A stretch of DNA of 8,461 nucleotides from CAYWHE01 sp964458125 (GTDB taxonomy: Bacteria; Bacteroidota; Bacteroidia; AKYH767-A; OLB10), in contig CAYWHE010000185.1 of NCBI GenBank assembly GCA_964458125.1, positions 1-8,461 of the forward strand, read 5' to 3'. The position numbers were made by a program, and so were the translations under genes. The notes below the pieces were generated by a model. It was not told the origin of the DNA, did no database searches, and saw nothing but the letters and a program-made list of their open reading frames with translations. Every line of letters begins with the position of its first letter. Position 1 is the stretch's first letter. Positions 1 through 7,052 of the stretch are shown here, in pieces.

Positions 1-1181
1 ATGCCATTTTCATCGCAAAGCCGGTAAAACTCATCCGATTCATAAATTCCCCCTCCCCATACACGCAGCATATTGAAATGTGAAGCGACGGCATCCTGCA
101 GCAGGGACTTATAATTCACGCATGTGTCAGCAGCTGGAAATACGGTGGATGGAACCACATTGGCTCCTTTAATGAATACGGGTTTACCGTTCAGCCTGAA
201 ATAAAATCCTGTTCCCAGGCTGTCAGGCGTTTCAACCAGTTCCAGGGTGCGGATGCCGGCATCAAATTCACGTGCATCCGTAAATCCATTCGGACCGTTA
301 ACCTGCAGGCTCAGTTTATAGAGGAAAGGTTCTCCATAACCATTACACCACCATTCCTTAGGTTCATCAATTCCGGCCGTAAAAATAATTTCATTCCTGC
401 CCTTTTTTACCTCGAATATATGCCTGCCATAAACCTCGCCGGTTTGCCTGTCCGTTAATGAAAAATGGAAAGTTCCGCCTTCATTGGCTTGCATGACGAC
501 CAGTTGGGAGAGAAAGGCAAAGCGGTTTTTGACGGAATCAACCTGTAAAACCGTTTCCCTGATTTTAAAGCGGTCCCATCCGGTAAGTTCGATGGCCTTC
601 CAAATGCCGCAGGTGAGGTAACGCGGGCTGAAATCCCATCCATACTGAAACTGTGCCTTTCGGGTCATGACCCGTTCCTCACCCGGCAGTTTAATGGAAT
701 ACTGTTCATATAATGAGGTTGATTTGTCTGCTGCACTTTCAAATTCAATTCTGAGCCTGTTGTTTTTTTTATTTAATTGATTTTTGCATGAAACCGTCCA
801 GGTTCTGAACATGTTGTCCGCTTGGAGGATGAGGCTGTCATTCAGGAAAACCGCAGCATAGGTATCAAGCCCATAAAACGTGAGTTCCACGTGTTCCTTT
901 TCCAGGATAAAAGGATTTACATGAAAGGTACAGGTGTATGTCCAGGATTTTTTACCGATCCACTGGAGGGAGGAATCCACTGTACCCGTGAATGGATCCT
1001 GTATCAGCCCGTTGTTATGCAGATCGGTGTGAATACAACCCGGAACGGTTGCCGTATAGGATTTTCCCAGCCAGGAAAAAGTCCAGTTTTGATTTAAGGA
1101 TTGACTGGCCGGAACAGGGGTTTGCCCATGACCGGGAACTTCAAACAGAAGAAATATAAGGAAGCCCGGGAAGAATTTCAT
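1..1181 (-). CDS. Beta-mannosidase, GH2 family, exported (3' end beyond left edge)
   Basis: The reading frame is open from ATG at 1181 to the window edge, giving 393 complete codons of a protein usually about 820-860 residues long. Residues 1-19 form a signal peptide (Lys2, then a hydrophobic run, cleavage likely near GHG|Q), so the enzyme should be periplasmic or outer-membrane associated. The N-terminal beta-sandwich carries VPGCIHTDL (47-55). RKAQFQYGWDFSP (174-186) followed by GIWKAIEL (192-199) is a beta-mannosidase hallmark. NGKPVFIKGANVVPS (331-345) opens the TIM barrel, and MLRVWGGGIYESDEF (371-385) is the next conserved barrel motif. The catalytic glutamates lie outside the window, so activity cannot be confirmed. 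The family (EC 3.2.1.25) removes terminal beta-mannose, for example from Man-beta-1,4-GlcNAc of N-glycan cores or from mannan oligosaccharides. The start lies 7 nt after the epimerase stop, so it is the third gene of the operon. Family assignment is firm; the exact substrate is inference. Confidence 0.93.
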   Translation of the reverse strand, partial: MKFFPGFLIFLLFEVPGHGQTPVPASQSLNQNWTFSWLGKSYTATVPGCIHTDLHNNGLIQDPFTGTVDSSLQWIGKKSWTYTCTFHVNPFILEKEHVELTFYGLDTYAAVFLNDSLILQADNMFRTWTVSCKNQLNKKNNRLRIEFESAADKSTSLYEQYSIKLPGEERVMTRKAQFQYGWDFSPRYLTCGIWKAIELTGWDRFKIRETVLQVDSVKNRFAFLSQLVVMQANEGGTFHFSLTDRQTGEVYGRHIFEVKKGRNEIIFTAGIDEPKEWWCNGYGEPFLYKLSLQVNGPNGFTDAREFDAGIRTLELVETPDSLGTGFYFRLNGKPVFIKGANVVPSTVFPAADTCVNYKSLLQDAVASHFNMLRVWGGGIYESDEFYRLCDENG

Positions 1182-1188
1182 ACCGGTA

Positions 1189-2067
1189 TCAATAGGGACG
1201 AATGGACCAGGCGCAATGGAATGATTCACCGGGTTCCAGTTTCAGGATGCATTCCTTCTCTTCCAGCCTACCGGAGTGGTTAACGCTGTCAGCCAGGCCA
1301 TGCCAGGGCTCCAGGCAAACGAATCCGGCATCGCGTGCAGACCAGATGCCGAAATAAGGAAAACCACTGAAATGAAAATCAAGTCCACGGTTGTTGATCC
1401 GGTTCCGGATCGAAATGCAGTCGGATTGCAGGCCTTTAAACACCAGCGCATCGTCATAGAACAGCGGTTTGCTGAGCGGAAGCAGGTCCGTGTTTTCCAG
1501 GACGGGTTTCGTAACGGTATCCATCAGTCCACCGGAAATCATGTGCCGGACCGCTTTTTCCTTTTTATTGAATTTCAGAAAATAATCCTCATACGCTTCT
1601 TCAGGAGTCAAAGGTATTAGAAAGGCAGGATGGGCTCCGATGGAAAAATACAATATTTTTTGATCCGTATTGCTGACCTCATAATGGGTATGCAGAAGCT
1701 GATGGTCCAGGGTATACCGGATCGTCAGGCGAAAGGTAAACGGATACCAGGACAGGGTCTGTTCATCCTCCTCCAAATAAAAGACCGCTTCCTTCAGGGA
1801 AGCATTGGAGACACTAAAAATTTTATTCCTGGCAAAACCATGCCGTTCAAGCGTGTAGGCGATGTCCCGGTAGATGTATTCATTATTTTTCAGCTGTCCG
1901 ACTACCGGAAATAAAACGGGAGACTGCCGTGGCCAACCGGCACCGCCCTGCCAGAGGTATTCGAGGCCGGTGTGCTTTTGAATGATGCTGCCTAATTCGG
2001 CACCTGAAGTTTTGATGACAACCTTCAGGAATTCATTTTCAATTTCACAATTGTTTTTGCCTTCCAT
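1189..2067 (-). CDS. Aldose 1-epimerase family protein (LacX-like)
   Basis: A 292-residue protein of the galactose-mutarotase fold (PF01263), closest in pattern to the LacX-like branch. Members interconvert alpha and beta anomers of aldoses, or bind related sugars or hexose 6-phosphates; the substrate here is unknown. Visible motifs are LFPVVGQL (52-59), RHGFAR (75-80) containing the first conserved His (76), GAHPAF (145-150) with the second His (146), and EPWHG (253-257) with the conserved Glu (253). These match the active-site pattern of the superfamily. There is no signal peptide, so it is cytoplasmic. Its ATG shares one base with the cutC stop codon (TGATG), which implies translational coupling. 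The beta-mannosidase begins 7 nt after its stop. The context suggests it handles the anomer of sugar released by the hydrolase. Length and motifs are complete, with no sign of decay. Confidence 0.9.
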   Translation of the reverse strand: MEGKNNCEIENEFLKVVIKTSGAELGSIIQKHTGLEYLWQGGAGWPRQSPVLFPVVGQLKNNEYIYRDIAYTLERHGFARNKIFSVSNASLKEAVFYLEEDEQTLSWYPFTFRLTIRYTLDHQLLHTHYEVSNTDQKILYFSIGAHPAFLIPLTPEEAYEDYFLKFNKKEKAVRHMISGGLMDTVTKPVLENTDLLPLSKPLFYDDALVFKGLQSDCISIRNRINNRGLDFHFSGFPYFGIWSARDAGFVCLEPWHGLADSVNHSGRLEEKECILKLEPGESFHCAWSIRPY

Positions 2068-2807
2068 CAGGGATGTTGTAGTGTTCCGGTTTTTATTTTA
2101 CGGATCATAACTTCATCAGCCACATGCCTGTCTGCTCCCGGGTTATCGTCCCGGCCCATGGGAATATAGTGCAGGTTAGCGGAAGACCTGGCTGCCACCG
2201 TTTTCCGGGCCGAGAGGTGAAAACTCCTGATGCCGGTGGCTTCGGCCAGTTGCCATATGTTTTTATCGGTGATGCCGCTGCCCGGTAAAATGTCAACCCG
2301 GTTACCAGCTTGTTGGAATAGGACGGCCAGCAGGGCTGTTCCGGCCTCAGCCCTGATTTTCTGCCCGGAGGTCAGGATGATGTCGATTCCGCAGGATACC
2401 AGTTCTTCGAGCGCAGCCAGCGGTTCGGCGCATACGTCAAAAGCCCGGTGGAAGCATGTCTTCATGGGGCGTGCCAGGTGTACCAGTTCCCTGATCCGGG
2501 GCAAATCGGGGTTTCCTTCAGCGGTCAGGAGCCCGAATACCACTCCGTTGAAGCCCATTTGCCTGGCATGGATGACCTCGGCCTTCATGACGTCAAATTC
2601 CTCATCGCTGTATACAAAATCCCCCTCTCTGGGTCGTATCATGACATGTACGGGCAGGTTGATTTTTTCCCGGCAGCATTTCATCAGCCCGTGGGAAGGC
2701 GTTAACCCGCCCGCCGGAAGGTAACTGCACAACTCCAGCCTGTCGGCTCCGCCCCTTTCGGCTGCCAGTGCCGACTCCATGCTGTCCACGCAAATTTCAA
2801 TAAACAT
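2067..2807 (-). CDS. cutC: CutC family TIM-barrel protein
   Basis: A complete 246-residue CutC protein (PF03932), the usual family length. Conserved blocks in order are IEICVDS (3-9), GGADRLELC (19-27), GGLTPS (33-38), VHVMIRPREGDFVY (53-66), GVVFGLL (88-94), CFHRAFD (118-124), ILTSG (144-148), ILPGSGI (173-179) and FHLSARK (196-202). The family was named for copper homeostasis, but that role is disputed and its biochemical activity is not settled. There is no signal peptide, so it is cytoplasmic. It is the first gene of an operon with an aldose epimerase and an exported beta-mannosidase, overlapping the epimerase start by one base. No copper transporter, chaperone or regulator is visible nearby. 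A function in sugar or glycan metabolism is an inference from context only. A good Bacteroidetes-type promoter lies about 18-48 bp upstream of the ATG. Confidence 0.93.
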   Translation of the reverse strand: MFIEICVDSMESALAAERGGADRLELCSYLPAGGLTPSHGLMKCCREKINLPVHVMIRPREGDFVYSDEEFDVMKAEVIHARQMGFNGVVFGLLTAEGNPDLPRIRELVHLARPMKTCFHRAFDVCAEPLAALEELVSCGIDIILTSGQKIRAEAGTALLAVLFQQAGNRVDILPGSGITDKNIWQLAEATGIRSFHLSARKTVAARSSANLHYIPMGRDDNPGADRHVADEVMIRKIKTGTLQHP

Positions 2808-2824
2808 AGCCCTGAATATGAAGG

Positions 2825-2855
2825 CGAATGTACTACGGAATCAGCAGAGTTCAAA
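2825..2855 (-). promoter_or_regulatory. Promoter of the cutC-epimerase-mannosidase operon
   Basis: On the minus strand a TTTG box (complement of 2852-2855) is separated by 19 bp from TACATTCG (complement of 2825-2832). This is a one-mismatch fit to the Bacteroidetes sigma-ABfr consensus TTTG-N19-TAnnTTTG. Transcription would start near 2818, leaving a leader of about 11 nt before the cutC ATG. No operator or repeat flanks it. Assigned by pattern only. Confidence 0.6.
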
Positions 2856-2932
2856 TAACAAGGATCATGTCATTCTGAAAAAAGTTCAGGTTGTTTTCAT
2901 CGATGCATTTCCTGGTTTTATAAGCGGTTCCA

Positions 2933-2963
2933 TTTTATTCCAACGGGGATTTTTTTAATTTTA
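2933..2963 (+). promoter_or_regulatory. Possible rarA promoter
   Basis: TTTT at 2933-2936, a 19-bp spacer, then TAATTTTA at 2956-2963. Each box has one mismatch to the Bacteroidetes TTTG / TAnnTTTG consensus. The start site would fall near 2970, giving a leader of about 20 nt before the TTG start of rarA. The region is AT-rich, so a chance match is possible. Confidence 0.35.
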
Positions 2964-2989
2964 CCTCCATAGAAATCCGGAATAATTTT

Positions 2990-4264
2990 TTGCATTTGTC
3001 AGATCACCTACCACCACTTGCCGAGCGGATGCGCCCGAAAAACTGGGATGACTTTGCCGGGCAGCAGCACATCATCGGACCCGGACAGGTGCTGCGCACC
3101 ATGATTGATGCCGGCAACCCGGTATCCCTGATTTTCTGGGGACCGCCCGGAGTAGGGAAGACCTCCCTGGCACGTTATATAGCCACCCGGGTCAACCTGC
3201 CTTTTTATTCCCTCAGCGCCATCGACTCCGGGGTGAAGGAAGTCAGGGCTGTCATTGAGAAAGCCCGGGAGCTGGGCAAAGCCATTTTGTTTATTGATGA
3301 GATCCACCGGTTTAATAAGGCACAACAGGACGCCCTGCTGGGGGCGGTGGAAAAGGGAACCATCACCCTGATCGGGGCCACCACGGAAAACCCATCCTTT
3401 GAGGTGATCTCCGCCCTGCTTTCCCGTTGTCAGGTCTATGTATTGAAACAACTGGAAAAGGAGGATCTCGAAAAGATCCTGGAAAAGGCCATCCGGGAAG
3501 ATGAAGTGCTCGTGCAAAAGCAAATTAAGCTGAATGAAACGGCGGCTATTCTCAGATATTCAGGGGGGGATGCCCGTAAACTGCTGAACGTGCTTGAACT
3601 GGTCGTCAGCGCAGCGGAAGGCGATGCCATCGAAGTTACCAACGCCCTGACCGAACAGGTTATCCAGCACAAGATGGCTCTGTATGATAAAAGCGGGGAG
3701 CAACATTATGATATTATTTCCGCTTTTATCAAGTCCATGCGTGGCAGCGATCCTAATGCTGCATTGTATTACCTGGCCAGGATGATAGAGGGGGGCGAAG
3801 ATCCAAAGTTTATCGCCCGCCGTATGCTGATTCTGGCTTCGGAGGATATCGGCAACGCCAACCCGACGGCACTGGTGATGGCTACCAGTTGCTTTCAGGC
3901 CGTCACCATGATCGGTTATCCGGAATGCGATCTCATCCTGGCCCAGACGGTAATTTACCTGGCTACGTCCCCCAAAAGCAATGCTTCCTGTTTGGCCATC
4001 GTGAAAGCCAAAGAAACGGTGCGGCAAACCGGTGACCTGCCTGTTCCCCTTCACCTGCGTAACGCCCCTACCAGACTGATGAAGGATTTGAATTATGGCG
4101 ATGCATATAAATATGCCCATGATTTTCCCGGCAACTTTGTCAATATGGAAATGCTGCCGGATAAAATAAAAGGATTACGTATGTTTAATCCCGGTGACAA
4201 TCCCCGCGAAAATGAAATCAGAACCACTTTAAGAAAATGGTGGAAAGAAAAATATGGATATTGA
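2990..4264 (+). CDS. rarA: Replication-associated recombination protein RarA (MgsA), AAA+ ATPase
   Basis: A 424-residue full-length member of the RarA/MgsA/WRNIP1 family, cytoplasmic ATPases that act at stalled replication forks with SSB and the replisome. The N-terminal block PLAERMRPKNWDDFAGQQH (9-27) is the family signature. Walker A is GPPGVGKT (51-58), Walker B ILFIDE (99-104), sensor 1 TTEN (131-134), a likely arginine finger lies in LLSRC (143-147), and sensor 2 is GDARKLLN (193-200). The C-terminal tetramerisation region includes SAFIKSMRGSDPNAALYYLA (244-263) and ASEDIGNANP (283-292). The start is TTG at 2990. The frame upstream is open back to a TAA at 2921 but holds no ATG or GTG. 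Starting at the first in-frame ATG (3029) would remove conserved residues. It is monocistronic, divergent from cutC and convergent with nfu. Identity is firm; the start is likely. Confidence 0.95.
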   Translation: MHLSDHLPPLAERMRPKNWDDFAGQQHIIGPGQVLRTMIDAGNPVSLIFWGPPGVGKTSLARYIATRVNLPFYSLSAIDSGVKEVRAVIEKARELGKAILFIDEIHRFNKAQQDALLGAVEKGTITLIGATTENPSFEVISALLSRCQVYVLKQLEKEDLEKILEKAIREDEVLVQKQIKLNETAAILRYSGGDARKLLNVLELVVSAAEGDAIEVTNALTEQVIQHKMALYDKSGEQHYDIISAFIKSMRGSDPNAALYYLARMIEGGEDPKFIARRMLILASEDIGNANPTALVMATSCFQAVTMIGYPECDLILAQTVIYLATSPKSNASCLAIVKAKETVRQTGDLPVPLHLRNAPTRLMKDLNYGDAYKYAHDFPGNFVNMEMLPDKIKGLRMFNPGDNPRENEIRTTLRKWWKEKYGY

Positions 4265-4537
4265 TCGGATCAGTCCGTCATGCCTGTGATGGATTGGAGT
4301 AATCTTTTAAAATCATTCTTCGTTTTTCTTCGGTGACGTCTTCACGGCCGTCCTGAGTTTTTAATAAATATTTACCCGAATACAACCGATCTGGGACCAG
4401 ACAGTTCACCGGCTAAACCAAAGTTTCTCCAAAGTCAGAAAAAATAAACGATTATTAATTGTATTCCATGACCGCTGATATCAGGTGTAAAATACTTGCC
4501 GTCAGAAGACGGTGTTAGCCTTTTGGAAAGAAAATAA
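4265..4537. other. Convergent intergenic region between rarA and nfu
   Basis: A 273-bp gap holding the 3' flanks of two converging genes. No ORF with coding character, tRNA or repeat array was seen. There is a small hairpin CGGA-TCAG-TCCG at 4266-4277 just after the rarA stop without a T-tract, an ACGGCCGT palindrome at 4344-4351 a few bases before a T5 run, and a second small stem near the nfu end. No canonical terminator for rarA could be identified. Confidence 0.5.
4499..4512 (-). terminator. Weak candidate terminator after nfu
   Basis: CCGTC at 4499-4503 and GACGG at 4508-4512 form a 5-bp GC-rich stem with a 4-nt loop. It lies about 25 nt downstream of the nfu stop. On the minus strand the following bases include TATTTTA rather than a clean U-run, so termination is possible but not convincing. 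Confidence 0.3.
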
Positions 4538-5161
4538 TTATTCCGCCTCGGCCACTACTTCCGTTACCTCTGGAATCATTTTCTTCAGCAGGTTTTCTAT
4601 GCCTGCCTTTAAAGTCAGCGTGGACGATGGACAGCCGCTGCAGGAGCCTTTCAGGGAAAGGGTGACGATACCCTCCCGGAAGGATTTGAAAAAAATCGCT
4701 CCTCCGTCCTGCTCAACGGCAGGCTTGACATATTCTTCCAGCAGGGATCTGATTTTCTCCTGCACATCAATAAATTCACCCGGGCGCGAAACGAACTCCG
4801 TGTTTTTAGTTTTTTCGGCCTGATCATGACGGGTGCCATGGCCTGATTCAAAAGGATTTGCCAAAAAAAGTTTTTCATCCGACACCAGGAACCCCCGGAT
4901 AAATTCCCGGAGTATGTTGGTGATGTCAAACCAGTCAAGCGCCGGCTCCTTGGTGATGGTCACGAAATTGGAAGTGATAAAAACGTTTTTCACACCGCTG
5001 AAACCGAACAACTGTAATGCCAGAGGACAATGGATGGCTTCTTCCCGGTTCGCAAACTCCACCACACCCCCTTCCAGGAGCATGACATTGGCCACGAACT
5101 TCATGGTATTCGGATTGGGTGTGAGCTCTGCGTAAACCGTTATAACCTTTGTTGCATTCAT
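4538..5161 (-). CDS. Nfu-type iron-sulfur cluster carrier (Nfu_N + NifU C-terminal domains)
   Basis: A 207-residue two-domain protein. Residues about 6-92 match the Nfu N-terminal domain (PF08712; TPNPNTMKF at 14-22 is its signature). A linker of about 40 residues follows. Residues about 133-205 are the NifU C-terminal domain (PF01106), with VKPAVEQDGGAI (145-156) and the cluster-binding CSGC motif (Cys174 and Cys177). Such proteins receive [4Fe-4S] clusters and deliver them to apo-enzymes in the cytoplasm, usually as dimers bridged by the CxxC pair. The ATG lies 3 nt after the lapA stop, so the two genes should share a transcript. The divergent neighbour is nadB. NAD synthesis needs the [4Fe-4S] enzyme NadA, which makes Fe-S supply a reasonable but unproven link. 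The gene looks intact. Confidence 0.93.
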   Translation of the reverse strand: MNATKVITVYAELTPNPNTMKFVANVMLLEGGVVEFANREEAIHCPLALQLFGFSGVKNVFITSNFVTITKEPALDWFDITNILREFIRGFLVSDEKLFLANPFESGHGTRHDQAEKTKNTEFVSRPGEFIDVQEKIRSLLEEYVKPAVEQDGGAIFFKSFREGIVTLSLKGSCSGCPSSTLTLKAGIENLLKKMIPEVTEVVAEAE

Positions 5162-5164
5162 TGT

Positions 5165-5419
5165 TTATTGTTTTGTTGAGCTGCCCGTATTTTTCAACTG
5201 CTTCTTCAGCGATTTCAGTTCGCTGTTTTTATTCCAGATGGTCTTTGACATCAATAGCAGTCCGACCAGTATACCGGCTATCAGCAGGCAGATGATCAGC
5301 AGGGCCAGCGACAGGCTGGCATCCCAGAAAAACAGGTTCACCGTAACCATGGCCGCGTTCTGCAAGGCAAAGACCACGGCGAGCAAGGCAATAACAAGGG
5401 CAACGATCAATTGTTTCAT
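5165..5419 (-). CDS. Small LapA-domain (DUF1049) inner-membrane protein
   Basis: An 84-residue protein with two hydrophobic helices, about residues 3-21 and 40-60. Between them sits QNAAMVTVNLFFW (20-32), the typical LapA/DUF1049 (PF06305) linker. The tail is polar and lysine-rich (KSLKKQLKN). In Gammaproteobacteria LapA works with LapB in the control of lipopolysaccharide synthesis; the Bacteroidota members are much less understood and no LapB is visible here. The frame is open to an ATG at 5500. I prefer the ATG at 5419 for two reasons: the family begins at this hydrophobic stretch, and a perfect minus-strand -7 box at 5482-5489 places the transcript start downstream of 5500. It is the first gene of the lapA-nfu operon, with a 3-nt gap to nfu. 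Family assignment is good; function is unknown. Confidence 0.82.
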   Translation of the reverse strand: MKQLIVALVIALLAVVFALQNAAMVTVNLFFWDASLSLALLIICLLIAGILVGLLLMSKTIWNKNSELKSLKKQLKNTGSSTKQ

Positions 5420-5455
5420 GTTTTTTCCATTTACGATGCAACCGGAAAAATTGGG

Positions 5456-5463
5456 TACCTTGG
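5456..5463 (+). promoter_or_regulatory. Possible -7 element of nadB
   Basis: TACCTTGG differs from TAnnTTTG at one base and would give a start near 5469 and a leader of about 30 nt. No good -33 box is present; the nearest is TTTA at 5430-5433 with a 22-bp spacer. The palindrome GGCCGGCC (5462-5469) overlaps the predicted start region and might be an operator, though this is speculative. Confidence 0.3.
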
Positions 5464-5481
5464 CCGGCCGGAACACAGTAG

Positions 5482-5511
5482 CAAAGATACAACAAACCAT
5501 GCAGCGTCAAA
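5482..5511 (-). promoter_or_regulatory. Promoter of the lapA-nfu operon
   Basis: On the minus strand TTTG (complement of 5508-5511) is followed after 18 bp by TATCTTTG (complement of 5482-5489), a perfect match to both Bacteroidetes promoter boxes. The start would be near 5476, with a leader of about 57 nt before the lapA ATG at 5419. The -33 box lies inside the first codons of nadB, so the two divergent control regions overlap. Confidence 0.65.
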
Positions 5512-7052
5512 CGGATATTTTAGTCATCGGTTCCGGCATAGCAGGACTGAGTTACGCCCTGAACATGGCCGCTTTTGGAAAGGTGACCATCATCACCAAA
5601 TCCAACGAAGACGAAAGCAACACCAAATATGCCCAGGGCGGCATCGCTGCCGTCACGCACGCACCGGATTCGGATGACAAGCACATCCGGGACACCCTCG
5701 TTTGCGGTGACGGCCTGTGCGATGAAGGGATCGTGCGCATGGTGATCACCGAGGCCCATGACCGCATCCGGGATATGATCCGCTGGGGCGCGGAATTTGA
5801 CAAAACCCCGACCGGCGAATTCGACCTGGCCAGGGAGGGTGGACATTCCGAATACCGGGTGCTCCATCATAAGGACGTCACCGGGCTGGAAATTGAACGG
5901 AAGCTGCTGGAGCAGATCCATGCCCATCCTAACATTAACCTCTATACGCATTATTTTGCCGTTGACCTGATCACCCAGCACCATACGGGCCTTGAGGTCA
6001 GGCGCTCCACACCGGGCATTGCCTGTTACGGGGCCTATGTACTCAACCTGAAAACCAATGAGGTGGAAACCCTGCTTGCCCGTATTACGCTCGTAGCCAC
6101 AGGCGGATCGGGACAGGTTTACAAAGTCACCACCAACCCCTCCATAGCCACCGGTGACGGGGTGGCTATGGTTTACCGGGCCAAGGGCAGGGTCAATCAC
6201 ATGGAATTCGTGCAGTTTCATCCGACCGCACTGTACCATCCCGGTGAAAATCCTTCTTTCCTGATTTCGGAAGCGGTAAGAGGTTTCGGGGGTAGCCTGA
6301 AAACGCATGATGAACAGGAGTTCATGCACCTGTATGATGAGCGGGGCTCACTGGCGCCCCGCGACATCGTAGCCAGGGCCATCGACAATGAAATGAAAAA
6401 ATCCGGAGAGGAATTTATGCTGCTCGATTGCCGGCACCTCGACCAGGAAAAGTTTTTGGCGCATTTTCCGAATATATACAAAAAGTGCATGTCCATTGGC
6501 ATTGATCCGGCAAAGCAGTGCATACCGGTAGTTCCGGCCGCCCATTACCAGTGCGGAGGTATTGTCACCGATGAAAATGCCCGTACCAGCATCGAAAACC
6601 TTTACGCTGCCGGAGAATGCGCCTGTACCGGGTTGCACGGAGCCAACCGGCTGGCATCCAACTCCCTGCTCGAAGCGCTTGTATTTTCCCACCGGGCGTT
6701 CGTAGACGGCAGCTCACGCGTCAGCCAGGTTTCCTTACGGGAAGGCATACCGGACTGGGATGCTTCCGGGACCCGGCAACCCAATGAAAAAGTCCTGATT
6801 ACCTTCAACAGACAGGAGCTTAAAAATGTGATGAGCGCCTATGTGGGCATTGTACGATCGGATATTCGTCTGAAAAGGGCGCTGGACAGGCTTCGCATCC
6901 TTTACGGGGAAACCGAATCACTTTATGAAAAGACCATTCTTTCCCGCGAACTATGCGAATTGCGCAACCTCATTAATGTGGCTTACCTCATTGTGAAGGC
7001 CGCAAAAAACAGAAAGGAAAACCGCGGCCTGCACTTCAATTCAGATAATTGA
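5499..7052 (+). CDS. nadB: L-aspartate oxidase
   Basis: A 517-residue flavoprotein, the normal length for NadB (EC 1.4.3.16). It oxidises L-aspartate to iminoaspartate, which quinolinate synthase NadA then uses in de novo NAD synthesis in the cytoplasm. The N-terminus TDILVIGSGIAGLSYAL (5-21) is the FAD-binding Rossmann motif. KYAQGGIAAV (43-52) is the next conserved block. FVQFHPTALY (237-246) and LAPRDIVARAID (285-296) carry the dicarboxylate-binding His and Arg. HYQCGGIVTD (349-358) and GLHGANRLASNSLLE (378-392) complete the FAD/substrate fold. The C-terminal helical domain (about 430-505) is present. The ATG at 5499 is chosen because the fold begins there; the frame stays open upstream to 5238, but that would read antisense through lapA. 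The last codons and the stop lie within a large hairpin. nadA and nadC are not in the window. Confidence 0.96.
   Translation: MQRQTDILVIGSGIAGLSYALNMAAFGKVTIITKSNEDESNTKYAQGGIAAVTHAPDSDDKHIRDTLVCGDGLCDEGIVRMVITEAHDRIRDMIRWGAEFDKTPTGEFDLAREGGHSEYRVLHHKDVTGLEIERKLLEQIHAHPNINLYTHYFAVDLITQHHTGLEVRRSTPGIACYGAYVLNLKTNEVETLLARITLVATGGSGQVYKVTTNPSIATGDGVAMVYRAKGRVNHMEFVQFHPTALYHPGENPSFLISEAVRGFGGSLKTHDEQEFMHLYDERGSLAPRDIVARAIDNEMKKSGEEFMLLDCRHLDQEKFLAHFPNIYKKCMSIGIDPAKQCIPVVPAAHYQCGGIVTDENARTSIENLYAAGECACTGLHGANRLASNSLLEALVFSHRAFVDGSSRVSQVSLREGIPDWDASGTRQPNEKVLITFNRQELKNVMSAYVGIVRSDIRLKRALDRLRILYGETESLYEKTILSRELCELRNLINVAYLIVKAAKNRKENRGLHFNSDN

Noticed and set aside
822..1620. Plus-strand open frames opposite the mannosidase and epimerase
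   Set aside because: Both underlying minus-strand genes have intact, motif-rich frames, so these are shadows.
2230..2724. 164-codon plus-strand frame opposite cutC
   Set aside because: Antisense to a full-length CutC with all family motifs; Ser-, Pro- and Arg-rich shadow composition.
2963..2967. GGAGG on the minus strand in the cutC-rarA gap, resembling a ribosome binding site
   Set aside because: No start codon with an open frame follows at a suitable distance, and genes in this window do not use such sites.
3008..4120. Antisense open frames opposite rarA (171 and 186 codons)
   Set aside because: Both are shadows of the conserved rarA frame, with no family signature and no promoter of their own.
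4335..4362. Possible terminator after rarA (ACGGCCGT palindrome before a T5 run)
   Set aside because: The best stem is only 4 bp with a 10-nt loop, or an 8-bp palindrome with no loop, so no stable hairpin abuts the T-run.
4421..4437. Short direct repeat CCAAAGT occurring twice
   Set aside because: Two 7-bp copies only; no array or mobile-element context, so not reported as a repeat.
5238..5498. Upstream extension of the nadB frame by 87 codons
   Set aside because: The extension reads antisense through lapA and adds no part of the NadB fold. The FAD-binding N-terminus begins at the ATG at 5499.
5420..5500. Longer lapA start at the ATG at 5500
   Set aside because: It adds 27 residues with no LapA similarity and lies upstream of the predicted transcript start, given the perfect -7 box at 5482-5489.
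5520..6329. 269-codon minus-strand open frame antisense to nadB
   Set aside because: Shadow of a strongly conserved nadB; the translation has no recognisable domain and low-complexity, shadow-like composition.
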